A stretch of 64,000 nt of DNA from Trichostrongylus colubriformis (taxonomy: Eukaryota; Nematoda; Chromadorea; Rhabditida; Trichostrongylidae). This document shows, in pieces, positions 23,855 to 35,428 of the stretch. Every line of letters begins with the position of its first letter. The stretch's first letter is position 1. A program made the position numbers and the translations under genes. Under the pieces are notes generated by a model that ran no database searches, had not been told where the DNA came from, and saw only the letters and a list, made by a program, of their open reading frames with translations. Location: positions 56,838,591 through 56,902,590 of the forward strand of contig OZ022258.1 of NCBI GenBank assembly GCA_963978905.1, in the 5' to 3' direction.

Positions 23855-26303
23855 GTATTGTAGTAAAGCCCACGCGCAACGGATTTTCCCAACATCATAT
23901 CCAGTAGTGATTTCGGAAAGTAGCTTTCTCCAAGCAGGCCATCATTTCCAACTGAAAACAAAGGGTGCAGTAATTTGTTTGCCCTTCAAAAATCGAAGGT
24001 ACTTGAAGTGCTACACAGTGCCGCAGAAGAAAAGCCAAAATCTAGAAAAATGAGACTAGTGATTTTGTGGCACTCCTTATCACTTTAACAGGTGGTGGCG
24101 ACACGCGATTAAATGACTCGATTTATGTGGAAGAGCGCAGATGCGGAGAGTGAGGCACGCCACAGAGTTTTTTGAAGGAATTAGAAGCTCTCTTCTCACT
24201 AGGAAGTGCATCACACACCGTCTTGTCGGGTCATAGCATTCATTTATGAGTACGTGATTCTCCTTCCTCTACCCAAATTATCATTGTGGCTACCTCTGGG
24301 AAGATATTTGCAGGAGAGTGAAGAAACACAGAATTGCTACTATTATAGTTTTGTAGATAAAACCTAATAAGAAGTAATTTTTGAATGAAGTCCACTGATT
24401 CATCGTTCACGGTTTGTAGAGTATCTCATATCCATGAGCTGTTTCAATGCGTGACATCGACGTTGTTGCTTGCTCGACAAGGTGATATGCTCCTTTTGGC
24501 GAGAACAGCCGATATCACGCTGCCTTTCACAAGCTTCGCATAGAGGTTGTGATCTTTGTTATGCCACATCAGGTACCTTAAAATGAAATATTTATTCATG
24601 GTCCCACGTTTTGGCCGTTCCGTCTTCTTCGGAGGTCCAAGCGTTCGACGCTTCTGGGGAGCGTGAGCTCACAGTCACAGTAAGTAGACATCGCACAGAG
24701 GGTTTCTTAAGGAGACCGAATAGTCATAGCCGTTCCTCTCCCATCACCTTATTAATTTTTAACAACATGCCTTTCACCATGGAATGGTCCTCCTTCGGAG
24801 AAAAATACCAATTCCCTCCACACCTAGTCTATACCTAATCTTTCTTGCTACTGAAAGTTAGCTTTGCGCCTTCTACGGTTGGTCCACTCCTATATTCCAA
24901 GAAGATATTCCTATAAATGGTCCGCTCCTATCGACCAGAAAATTCATTCTGCCTAGTGTTTCTCCTCATCAGCGGTCTGTTTCCCCATTCGTTATAGTTC
25001 ACACACACACAAAGACAGCTCACCTAACATCTTTTCTTATTGTTTCCGTTGACGCCTATCCCATCGCTGTCTGTCATCGGATGACATCAGCTGTGGGGTA
25101 TTCATGGTGCTTAGTCACATCTGTCTTTCAACGTCGTTACACCATACAGGCACGCGAAAACGAATCAAGACAATTGTCTCTATCACTGATGATACGCGGG
25201 AGAGCACTGATGGGTGTTGACCCTAATGGGAATTGGCTTCTCTAAAACTGACGACGCAAGGTTGCGCTGGAACAGACAAGTACGATAGCAATCATCCAGC
25301 ACCACTTCCTCGTGGTAAAGAAGTAAGCAATTCCTTGAACCAGTAGTGCACTGTATTAGGGGCTGTCAATGCCTGAATTCCAGGTTGCATCCCAATGTTC
25401 CTTTCCACTATGATTACGCCTTCAAAATGCCTCCCACTATGCGGGTCTGATGAGGCCGTGTGGCGTGAGCTCTTCCTACATATATAATGATTTTCGTCCA
25501 AAACATGCTGAATACTTGGAAACTTTTCGTCCAAAAAAACGCTAAAAACTTGAAAACTATGGATTGATGGCAGTTTGTAAAGGGTGGACGGGAGAGGCCC
25601 TTTTGAATGTCGTGGACGTTTCTTTTTTATTTTTTTTTATTCTGGCTAACCATTTACCTCTGTTTTCACTATACCACATAAGTAAACAAAATTTATTTAG
25701 CTTTCAAGGCTATATTTTTAAGAGCAGTTTTTTGGTGTCACCACCCGGAAATGACACCAATTGTGAGGCTTCTGCGAATCTGAACAAAAGTTGAATATAT
25801 ACGTATCCCATAGGGTTTTTCAGCTCTGAAAACATTTCATTGTTTGAATTGCTTGAGGAATAGAAATGCAGTTCAACACTTCCTGAGCGGCATAGGCAGT
25901 ATCGATACATAACCATTTGCAATAGGCAGATGAATATTTCCATCTTTGATTCTTGTCATTTTTGTTCTCTTTGCATCTATTGTTGGTATTATTATGCAGG
26001 CAGTCATGGCGACTCACTTTGCATTCTAGTCTGTGCATTTTGTTCTTTCAGATATACATAGCTGCATGATTTTAGTAACATGATCTGCATTTATGCTCCT
26101 TACTGCCCTTTCAGAACTTATCGATGCAATTTCTCTCTGCCTAATTCTATTAACGACATTGATATCATTGAAATATTACAAATGGATCGTATACCTCTAT
26201 CATCACCCGCTTAGCAGTCGCTCCTCTTTCGGGACTGTATAAATCTCCTCGCATACGGCCGTCTTTCTGATTCGTTAACGTCATTATTCCTAATTTCAAA
26301 GCA
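23855..26303. other. Intergenic stretch, nothing recognised
   Basis: AT-rich, with short open frames only. A short CA microsatellite occurs near 25001-25011. Confidence 0.35.
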
Positions 26304-26305
26304 TA

Positions 26306-26407
26306 GGTTGTCGGGAAAGTTCTTTTTATGTACAGAAGGAATTGCTGGAAAGCAGCCTAGCGGGAAAAAAGCACGTTTTTAAAAACGAAAGAACTTTCCC
26401 GACAACC
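26306..26407. mobile_element. 102-bp mariner MITE
   Basis: GGTTGTCGGGAAAGTTCTTT at 26306 is mirrored by GAAAGAACTTTCCCGACAACC ending at 26407. TA occurs just outside both ends (26304-26305 and 26408-26409); boundaries are uncertain by one or two bases. The centre (gtacagaaggaattgctgga, then a GGGAAAAAAGC run) resembles the 3' subterminal part of the fold-back mariner at 20830-20880. It is therefore interpreted as an internally deleted relative. Confidence 0.7.
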
Positions 26408-26613
26408 TAATGCTATGCGAAATGAATTTACTTGTAAGTTGAGACTGTGCTGATTTTCTCTTAGTAGTTATCGATACGATTTGAAGACTCTTCAAACGGA
26501 CATTTCGATGTCCAGTATCAGAGAAGATATATGCATATGGTCGCTGTGTGTAAATGTACCGGACTCGCGGAGACGTTCTGTGGCAAAACTCGTCTTAAAA
26601 GGCGCGTCCCTCA

Positions 26614-26727
26614 CTCCGCCATCAGACTTTGCGATTTTACGGTGTTGCGGCATTGCACAATCGTAAGGTTGTAGTATCGCGTGCGAAAGAGCGCCGTCGC
26701 AAAATCGCAAATTGTGACGGCGACCTT
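26614..26727. mobile_element. MITE family 2 (GCG-rich palindrome), copy 1
   Basis: The ends ACTCCGCCATCAGACTTTGC and TGTGACGGCGACCTTA are degenerate inverses. The interior alternates GCGATTTT and AAAATCGC blocks, the signature shared with copies at 48282-48441 and 48731-48890. This copy is the shortest. No coding capacity; superfamily unknown. Confidence 0.6.
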
Positions 26728-27664
26728 ATACCCCATATAATGGCCCTGCCGTGGTGCAGATAGCCGAATGCCCTGGTAAGGGGCGGAGCGACGGCGACCG
26801 CCTAGTTTGGCCGTAGTCCCATTTCCTCCAGAGATGCTTTGGGCACGAAAACACGTCCTCCGCACAAATCTTTCATAAAAGTAGTCGTATTTCTCTTATT
26901 CTTGAGCTATTTCTTTCGTTTTTTCTCCACTGTGGCACTACTTACGATTCGACCGTTGTATTGAACAATCGATCTCTCATGTTACATTCCAGAGAACTAA
27001 TGTGAACGTAAGTGGTTATAACCAATCTACCTATTAATTGCTTATTTCTTGAAGGGGATATCACATTCTCCGATAAGTTCAGTGATTATTCACATTATTC
27101 CCTATTCAACGATTCCATATATCTTGATTTTCTGAGCTTCAACTTTCCCCCAAGTTTCCTCAGCTGTATCATGTCGATTCTCACAGTAATCCTTCTCCTT
27201 GAAATACTCCGTACAATGGGTTCCGAAGTCAAAGTGAATTATTCTTTCCTTGCCGCATTCATTTTAGCTCTTTGCTCACGTACCTTCTCAAATTGCTTAC
27301 GGAATCTCTTTTTGAAGTAGTTTTGATAGGAGGTTCTACTTTTCGCTTGATGGCATACTGTAAAGCTACCAACCGGCCAGCCATGACAGCGCATCAGAAT
27401 AGTGCGTGCTGCAATCTTTCGATTTCCGGTGTCACATGTTCCCATGGATTCAGAGAGTGTGGAATAAGAAATTGTTGTGTCATCACATGCTCGACATGAA
27501 AGGAGCCGACCAGCCTACGTTTTGTACAGATGCGCCCAAGACGTGTGCGCTTCACTATATTTGGCGAAAATGATGTCGAGAGATTCCTTCATGACCTTTC
27601 ACTCTTTATGTGAGAGCAAGCTTTGTAACTATAGCTTATTGGATTCTTGGTATATCGCCTTAAT
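26728..27664. other. Intergenic stretch, nothing recognised
   Basis: Overlapping open frames on both strands at 27012-27500 show no domains. The final bases are part of the target site of the RTE insertion that follows. Confidence 0.35.
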
Positions 27665-27682
27665 GCTTCTGAGGTTATGAGC
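27665..27682. repeat. Left target-site duplication of the RTE insertion
   Basis: GCTTCTGAGGTTATGAGC, 18 bp, is repeated exactly at 29141-29158. The two copies immediately flank the LINE fragment, as expected for target-primed reverse transcription. Confidence 0.9.
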
Positions 27683-29140
27683 CGCTGGTGAATGAAGAAT
27701 GGAAAAGCCGCTGGTCCAGATGGGGTGCCAATAGAGGCATGGAAGGCACTGGGAGAGGACGGAGTGGAGTGGCTTACACGCTTCCTGAACATGGTGACGG
27801 CCAGAAGAAAAATTCCGGCTGCGTGAAGAACCAGTACCATCGTCCCCATATTCAAACAGAAGGGGGACGCAATGGAGTGCTCCAACTACCGTGGAATAAA
27901 GTTGACGGCTCATACCATGAAGCTGTATGAGCGGCTGATTGACTTGAGGCTGAGGGAACTGATCACCATATCTCAGGAGCAGTTCGGGTTCATGCCTGAG
28001 CGCTCCACCGCGGATGCCATCTTCATCCTCAGACAAGTGATGGTAAAGTACCGTAAAAAGCGTAAACCTTGCTACCTAGCCTTCCTGGACCTCGAAAAGG
28101 CCTTCGACCGTCTGCCACGACCAGTAATCTGGAACTCTCTTCGAGAACGACAGATACCAGAGCACCTCGTCACTCTTATACAGGACATGTACGATGGGGC
28201 TAAGGCGGTCATACGCACCCCGCAAGGAGTGATGGCGGAAATAGGGATCTCGGTTGGGGTACACCAAGGCTCAGCTCTAAGCCCGTTCCTCTTCCTGCTC
28301 ACCCTGGATGGCATGGTGAAAGACCTCATGGAGGGACCACTGAGGACCATTCTCTACGCTGACGACATTGCCCTGATAGCGGATACCAAAGAAGAACTTC
28401 AGGCGAAGGTGCAGAGATGGCAGGCAAGGCTGGCAGAGAACGGCTTACGAGTAAACGTCAAGAAGACCAAGTTCCTAAGCTCCGAGGACTGTCCGGTGTC
28501 TATCGTGGACCGCCATGGAGAAAGCATCGAAAGGGTTCAGGACTTCCGATACCTGGGAAGTGATATAGCCGAGGATGGTACGGTAGATCAGGCCGTGAAG
28601 CTCGAATAAATACGGCATGGCTGAAATGGAAAGAGTCCACAGGAATCCTCTGCGATCGAGGGCTCCAGGGCTCTAAAGGGCAAGGTATATCGATCGGTGA
28701 TAAGACCCGCATTGCTCTATGGCAGCGAGTGCTGGCCCATAACAAAGAACCTTGAGAAGCAGCTACATTCCGCAGAAATGAGGATGCTGAGATGGGCCTG
28801 TGGCTGGACGCGGCTGGACAGGATCAGGAACGAGGACGTCAGGGCAGTCATGCAGACGGCACCGGTCCAGCTGAAGTTGAGGGAGCAGCGGCTAAAATGG
28901 TACGGGCACGTGCTGAGAAGGTCGGCAGACCACCCAATAAGAGAAGCGGTAGAGTTCGAAGTACCCGGCAAGCGACCACGAGGAGCCCCAAAGAAAAGGT
29001 GGAGGGACGTTATCAAAACGAACCTCACAGAAGTGAAAGCTACGGCAGAAGATGCCTTGGATAGAAGAAAATGGCGGCGATTGACAAAAACAGCGGACCC
29101 CGCAACGGCGCGGGACTGACGCTAGGGAAAAGAAGAAGAA
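27683..29140 (+). mobile_element. 5'-truncated RTE-type non-LTR retrotransposon insertion
   Basis: An exact 18-bp direct repeat bounds this 1,458-bp segment. It contains the reverse transcriptase and C-terminal part of an RTE-like LINE, and its 3' end is a short AAGAAGAAGAA tract, typical of that clade. The endonuclease domain and 5' half are absent because the insertion starts inside the RT finger region. The intact duplication suggests a fairly recent insertion, although the coding sequence is already broken. Confidence 0.9.
27692..29119 (+). pseudogene. RTE-type reverse transcriptase, truncated and disrupted
   Basis: The frame opens at MKNGKAAGPDGVP (27692 onward), a conserved RT block. 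It continues through NYRGIKL, EQFGFMPERST, the LDLEKAFDR block with a catalytic Asp, and the YADD active site at 28355-28366. The C-terminal region holds LYGSECW, the KWYGHVLRR block and GAPKKRW. Three lesions are visible. A TGA at 27824-27826 stands where a Trp is usual in the IPAAWR block. Near 28602 the frame shifts, so that a TAA appears at 28607. Near 28675 the original frame is restored. The last codon ends at 29119. The enzyme would copy LINE RNA at the nicked target; this copy cannot. Confidence 0.9.
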
Positions 29141-29158
29141 GCTTCTGAGGTTATGAGC
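29141..29158. repeat. Right target-site duplication of the RTE insertion
   Basis: An exact copy of the 18-bp sequence at 27665-27682, following the element's AAGAAGAAGAA tail directly. Confidence 0.9.
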
Positions 29159-29463
29159 GGAGCTGGTGTAGTTACAGGTGGTGCGCACTCCCACTCTCCT
29201 GGTGCACTGATCAAACCTCGCTTTAATGCTCCCTCAGAATAATCGTGCCTTGCCTTTCTCCTGGACGGGTTATTGGTACATGACTGCATCTGGGAGAATA
29301 AAAATGCTGAATGGTGCAGAAGTTGGCCATTGCAATTTATTGCATAGGCCTAATTGTATTCACTTGTTAATACGACTGGTGATTCATTCTGAATGAAGCT
29401 AAAATGTGCGCCTTTTCCCCACAAGGAATTAAATTGACATCAAATACTTCATCCTTTATCCTT
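29159..29463. other. Intergenic stretch, nothing recognised
   Basis: About 300 bp of AT-rich sequence between the RTE insertion and MITE copy C, with no recognisable content. Confidence 0.35.
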
Positions 29464-29878
29464 AGAGGGATCGTGCATGGAAAGATGAGTTTCTCTGTTG
29501 CCCATATATTTATGTTCTATTTGCCTGATAAGGGCGGCGTGCAAAGGTTCGCGCGCAAAAGTAAGTGTCCGGCTAAGGTACATCTCCTTAGGGTGGCAAC
29601 CGAGAGGGCGGGGCTTCCGGGTAAATGCCAGCGCCATCGTCCGCCGCAGTCGGAGACGCGTAGTGAAAACAGAAAGTTACGCGAACAGTTTCTGTCTTCG
29701 TCTACGACCGCTTTAGACGACGGCAAGTGCATTTACTCGGGAGCCTCCTTCTCAGTCGCCATTTTCAGGAGCTGTATCTTAGCCTTAGCTTGAAACGCTG
29801 CATGCGGCCCTTATCAAGCAAATACAACATAAATATATGTGTTACATAAAAAGTCATTTTTTCGTGCACGATTCCTTT
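29464..29878. mobile_element. MITE family 1, copy C
   Basis: The termini are TTAGAGGGATCGTGCATGG and CGTGCACGATTCCTTTA. The interior has CCCATATATTTATG, GGCTAAGGTACATCTCC and the mirrored AGGAGCTGTATCTTAGCC. The right arm has lost the TTTTTCGCGTGAAA block seen in other copies (tagcttgaaacgctgcatgc instead). No coding capacity. Confidence 0.75.
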
Positions 29879-32800
29879 ATGTTCTGAAATTGTAAAAGGC
29901 TACAGTGGGTTGCGGTACAAATAACTTTTCACAAGAAGTTTTCTAGGTGCTGCCTTTGATATATGATATATGTACATTGATAGCTGAGATCACAGATAAT
30001 AGTTACGAATCGATAGGATGCTGTCCCCAGGAAGCTCGCATTCGTTGATTGGATGACAGGGAAACAGTGCCTTATAGTGACTTTGGGATGCCAAGCGTAA
30101 TGAATGCCTTTAGCCTGCAGTTTGAATCGCAACGGCTTAATCTCCTATGAATAGGTCTATCAAATAGTTATTACGTGCGCGAAACCCAGAAGGTCACTTC
30201 ACCGCTCTCAAAATCGGTGTTTCTTTTTTTTTTTTTGCTTCCTTCCCATTTGCCCTATATAAGAGCTCTGTTAGGTGATTCCTTTACCGATCACTGAGAA
30301 GCGTCTGTCTAAGTGAACTAGCTGCCGTCTGACTGCGCTCAAACTGCAATTTGCCCGGATCCATTGAAAAAGGGCAACAAGTAGACGAGTCAAAGTGCCG
30401 ATCGAACTCCCTTGTCCCATGATTGATGATGAGTTGAACTTTCCAAACGGCTCATTCTAGTTGCTGGAAGGACAAGGCCGAGATAAGCCTTTTATCTTAT
30501 CTTTACTTGTGGTTTCTCCAATAAGCGTTTACATAAGTTCTTCGAGAAGTTGAGACTTTTCCACAATACTGTCTTCTCTCTTTTTTCTCACTGAAGAACA
30601 TAGAGGGAGGATATTCATCTTTGTTGGTGTCCATTGACGTTGCAAAGCCGTAACCAAGCGACGTTGTTACAAGACCCCTCAATGAATTTCTTTTTTAAAC
30701 CAGTCACTCGATCTGAAGTTAGGATCATACGAAATCGCAAAACAAAATTTGCCTGAAGCACACGAAAAAGACGGGCTCAGGTAAGGAGCTCTTCCGCACG
30801 AAATGTTGCATGAGATGAGTGCTACACTTAGACAGGTTTTTCAAGGTATTTTCTATTGTTTTCTATTTTCTAGAATTATTAATGCTATTTTCTAGAATTC
30901 AGTGATATTGCGTTTATTTCTGATGCTGCACATGTTTGGAATCCCGTCTGAACTGTTTTCACGAGCCATCTTTATGAATTTCACGGTCAATGTGGGTTCA
31001 AAAGAAGCAACTTTCGTGAACTCCTTTGTCGCGTGCATCCATAACTGACGCGAGTGATGTCCTCTCCAATCAAGTATTCGTCGCCCAAAGGCGACTTTAA
31101 GTGAAGAGCTACTTGCCAGTACGGCGGTCAAATAGTTTTTATCTTCTAAGATTGTCGTTTACTTTTTTGCTGTTCTGGATCGGCTCTGGACAAAGGCGAA
31201 GCGGTGGTCCGCATCGTCTGCATCGCAGCAGAGAACGAGTTTTACCGAGGACCCTCGTCTTGCGGCATTCGGACTCTCAACGATTTCCTGGACTGTTTTC
31301 TCCAAGGAGCTATCTGTAAGAGCTCCTCTGTTGATCTCACTTTATCGCTTCAAAGGCTGCCAGATTCAAACGAATAAGTGCTCAATAATCGTTGCAGACC
31401 CTTGGCAACACTCCTACTGAGTTTCCTGTCTAAAGTTATCGTCTACGGAAATTTGAGTATTTTCTTCCATACAGTTATTTTGTATTAGTCCACTGCGGGC
31501 CGCGTACAACGTTTAGCGTGAGAGATCAAAGCACCGAGGGACAGATCCCCTCAAAGTTTCGTAGAGGCGGGTATGGTGGACAGGGATGCCGAGGCAGTGG
31601 GTCAGTGAAGCAGCAGTCACGTATTCAGACCACGAAGTAGGAAAAACCAATACCTTGGAGGACCTTGAAAGAATTGAATATCGCTGCCGTTCCGCTCGGC
31701 GGCCGTTGCGGCTCCGCTCACGACACTCGTGAGGCCACAACTTCTGGAAAAAGTATCTGCCGCGGATTTAGCTTTTCCTAAGAAACTTTGCGTGTGTGGA
31801 TTGTTGACAAGTACAGTCTAACAATATGGTAACATGGAGGACTGGATTGCTATGCGATTCCTTTGAAAGCGATGCTAGTGGGGCGTGGCACTATTCGTCT
31901 GTAGCAGGATTGTGGGGTTGTGTCATGTTCAGCCTCACCTGTCCCACCCCTTCCACCATTAAAATGTGACAAGATGGCTCAGAGCTTGTCTATGAGTGGG
32001 ATCACTCACTTCTCTATCGTCTAGCCCTGAAAGCTTGCTCCGTTAGTGAAGCGGCCTCACGTCTGTACAACTCTGCACAACTAAAATACATGGCGCACTC
32101 CGTAATTTCCTCGTTTTTGAGAATCACTCAGCGACAAAAGATTGCTGGTTACCCTTTCGACGCATCCAGCGGAGCTTGCACTTCACATAACACGTCCTTG
32201 CAAAGACCACCCTGAAGGGTGATTGTCGTCTTCGTTAATCGTTTTGCCCTTGCTTCCTGACATAAACACCAAGTCCCCTATTTGCATCTTCGACAGGGCA
32301 ATGAAACATTCAACGATGCCAGAGCAACATTTGATTCGCCAACTCACATTAATGAATTCTTCGAGAAGACTTCAGACCTTGTGGTAATTTCGGCATGAAA
32401 ATCTCAATTTTTTTTCCGTGAAATTTGGTACACGAAGTGCACAGCACCAAGTTGGCTTTTTCGTGAAAACTGCAAAATTCTAAAATCAATAAGTGCCATT
32501 TGCAAGGTCTAGTGGAGTAGATGCTTCACTGACTAATATGTCAAGCTAATAATGCCCTACATGAGTGTTCTGAAAGACACCGGAAGGGGGTAATTTTGGC
32601 TTACGGTAGAACAGACGTAGTGGGGACGAGTTTAAGTGGCCGCCATTGCACAAACTCGTCAATTCGACGCTTTGGCATGGTGCCAAAAGGAGATGTTTCT
32701 ATTATAAATTTGTTTTTTCTTTACCTTTTTACTTTGTTCTTTCTTCTATTGTTTCTAGATGTACTTACATGAATGCCAATGTAGTTGGGAATGGCCACTC

Positions 32801-35006
32801 CACTGCGTTGGGAGTCAGGTGCTACAACTAACGTTGGCCCACGGCCCGTCTCCTACAGCGGACAACTCGGAATGGATGCGCTGATGCGAATGGGATGCGA
32901 ATACACACCGCGGCGTCGCGCTTTTGAGTTCGGATTTTTTCGCCTAATATCGCTTCTAACCTTGAGTGTTCGTTACAAAATGCTCATTTCTTTGCATCTT
33001 CCTCTTGTTTCGGACCCCTTCCGGTTCCTTTAAGTCTGGGTATTGTACTGAATAGTGCCAGACGGTTTTATAAAATCGAGAAACTCAGATTGATTTTGAG
33101 TTCTGAAATAGTGCAATATTTGCCATTTTGTGAACCCGATGCTCCTTTTCTCAATAATGTCATCCATTTCGGAAAGCACATGTGCTCATGTTCCTATAAC
33201 TGACAGAAAAGGCAATTTTCGATTGATTTCAGGTTTCTTACTTTGCAAAAAAAATTCCGGGATTTTTTCGAACGCCCGTGAGGACATGCTTGAAGTTATA
33301 TACGAAGTTGGATGGGGGGGGGGGGGGGAGAAGGAAGGAATATCTTGGTCTTGTCTGTCGTGTTTTCTTTTTGCTGCGTAGCCTTGTTTGTCACGATTTT
33401 CTTCGTTCTAGTGAAATGTTTCGTGTTTCTTGCCGACTGTCTCCTTTTTCAATTAGTTCGCAGCGCCTCAAAGCTTTTCAACCTGGAACTCTGAAGGTCA
33501 GCTGTCTATCGGACAAGAACTGCTTTTTTTGAACTTGACAAACTGCTTTTGAGCATTCATAGATTCATCCTCCTTCAGGTATGGTGTCAACATGCCGAGT
33601 GTTATGGGCGATATATTGGGCTAGGGGAAGAGGAGGGCAGCAGATGTCAGAGATGCTAGTTCTTGGTTCTAGGAGGATTCTATGAGGGTGAATTTAACAA
33701 AGAAAAGATGTAGACATGATTTACACGTATTACGGCACGTCGCACCACAGTGTCGATCGAAGCCATCGACAGCCACAGTCGATTAGCCATTTTTTTGTCT
33801 TTGACGTCCCAAAGATTTGTGATTGTCGTCTCGAAGCTTCCGAATAAATCCCCGCTTTTCTCAATGTATCTCATAACCCCAGGTTTTGGTGTACTGCTAG
33901 TTCCCGAACTCTTTTTTATTATGGATTTTTTATAACAAAGGCATCACCGGGGTAGACAGAAAGTGAGAATTGTAATGACATATTTTCCGCAGAAGAGTCC
34001 AGAAGCGAGAGATGAGGATATGATAAAAGTCCCACTGAAAAAGCATGCCTTGTGATCTTCATCTCAATCCCTCAACGCTGCCAGTCGCGCTGCCTGCATC
34101 CGCTAGACGAGTTGCTGCGAGGGCAGGACGACGCTCGCAACTGGCTGACTTTCCTTCCCCCTGCATCCACTCCTACTGGCTAGTGATGCCTGGGAATGAG
34201 TGAAAGAAGGATTCTTAGGTTCCTGTTTCTTGGATTTTTGACTGTTTTGACTCAATCTTCGAAAAAAGAAAGATCTCCAGAATCTTCTTCAATTTTTGAC
34301 TCTTTCATTCCGTTCTTTCTACTCTGTTGCACTACTGATCACTTTCCGCTTTCCAGCACAGTGCCAAAATTACCCATAACATGTTTTCAAGTAGGAAAGT
34401 TACATGTTTGTAAAAATTTATAGGATTTGATGATTTCAATGCATCACAATAGCGTGCTTCAATATCTCAACATCGGATTTGACCTCCCTTTGATACTTTT
34501 TCCCCCATTAAACTGCATCAAATGACTCATTTTGTTTTTTTTTGTCTGGAGGCGTTACACGAATTAAGGCTTTACGTCAAACATGTGAACAACTTGGAAT
34601 GCCATTGCGGAACGAATCGAAGATTCAATGTTCGCCTACACCAAACCACATTTCATCACGCGAATTCCTAAGATTCCCAAGTGTTCTCTCGTACTGATTA
34701 GCTTATCATCACCTTTGCTAAAAATTTCACGAGTTTTTTGTTTGTATTTATGCAGGAGTGTTTGCTCTTTTTTACTTGATCTTATCAGTCTGCTGAAACA
34801 AGGCACAGAACATTGTGTACGCATTAGATATCAAAATACGACTCATAAGATTCTAAAAATGGGGTTGTTTGATTTTGACTTTCGGACAACTTGCAGCGAG
34901 GATTGAAATATTTCAGGATAATGCACAATTGAGCTAGATACGCCCTTTTTGCTTGGAAAATTGGTAATGCTGTGCTTTTTCAGAATAATATCTATTATTT
35001 GTCCTA
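29879..35006. other. Intergenic stretch with a 15-G run and a GC-rich patch
   Basis: No gene is recognised. A run of 15 G lies at 33314-33328. A segment at 34070-34340 shares a diverged TTCCTGTTTCTTGGATTTTT motif and CT-rich context with patches near 2560 and 5787. GC-rich islands at 31540-31740 and 32790-32930 contain open frames without domains. Confidence 0.35.
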
Positions 35007-35428
35007 AAGGAATCGTCCACGGGAAAATCAGTTTCTCTGTTACCCATATATTTGCGTGGTATTTGCCTAATATGGGCAGCATGCAAAGTTTCACGCGGAA
35101 AAATGTGAATTCGGCCGAGATACAGCACCAAAGATTTGGCCGGTAGGGCGGGGCCTCCGAACAAGTGCCCACTCCGCCGTTCGCCTCTCGGAGACGCATT
35201 ATAGGAACAGATACTCACGTGAGCAGTCCCACATTCCGTTCCCAACAGCAACTTACGACGGGACGAGGCTTTCACTTGGAGGCCCCGCCCACCCGGCCGA
35301 GAATCTGGAGAGCTGTATCTTAGCCGAATTCTCACTTTTTCGCGTGAAATTTTGCTTGCTGCCCCTATTAGGCAAAAGCATAAACACATGGGTAACGAAA
35401 AACTCATTTCTCTGTGCACAATTCCTTT
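35007..35428. mobile_element. MITE family 1, copy D (best preserved arms)
   Basis: AAGGAATCGTCCACGGGAAAA at the left is mirrored by TGTGCACAATTCCTT at the right. About 125 bp of each arm pair, including GCATGCAAAGTTTCACGCGG, AATTCGGCCGAGATACAGC and the inverse GCTGTATCTTAGCCGAATTC. The GC-rich centre contains GGCGGGGCC and GGCCCCGCC. The left flank reads CTA and the right flank TAAG, compatible with a short TA-containing duplication, though other copies do not fix its length. Confidence 0.8.

Noticed and set aside
34934..35419. 161-codon minus-strand open frame
   Set aside because: It lies wholly inside MITE copy D; the frame is a by-product of the GC-rich palindromic arms.
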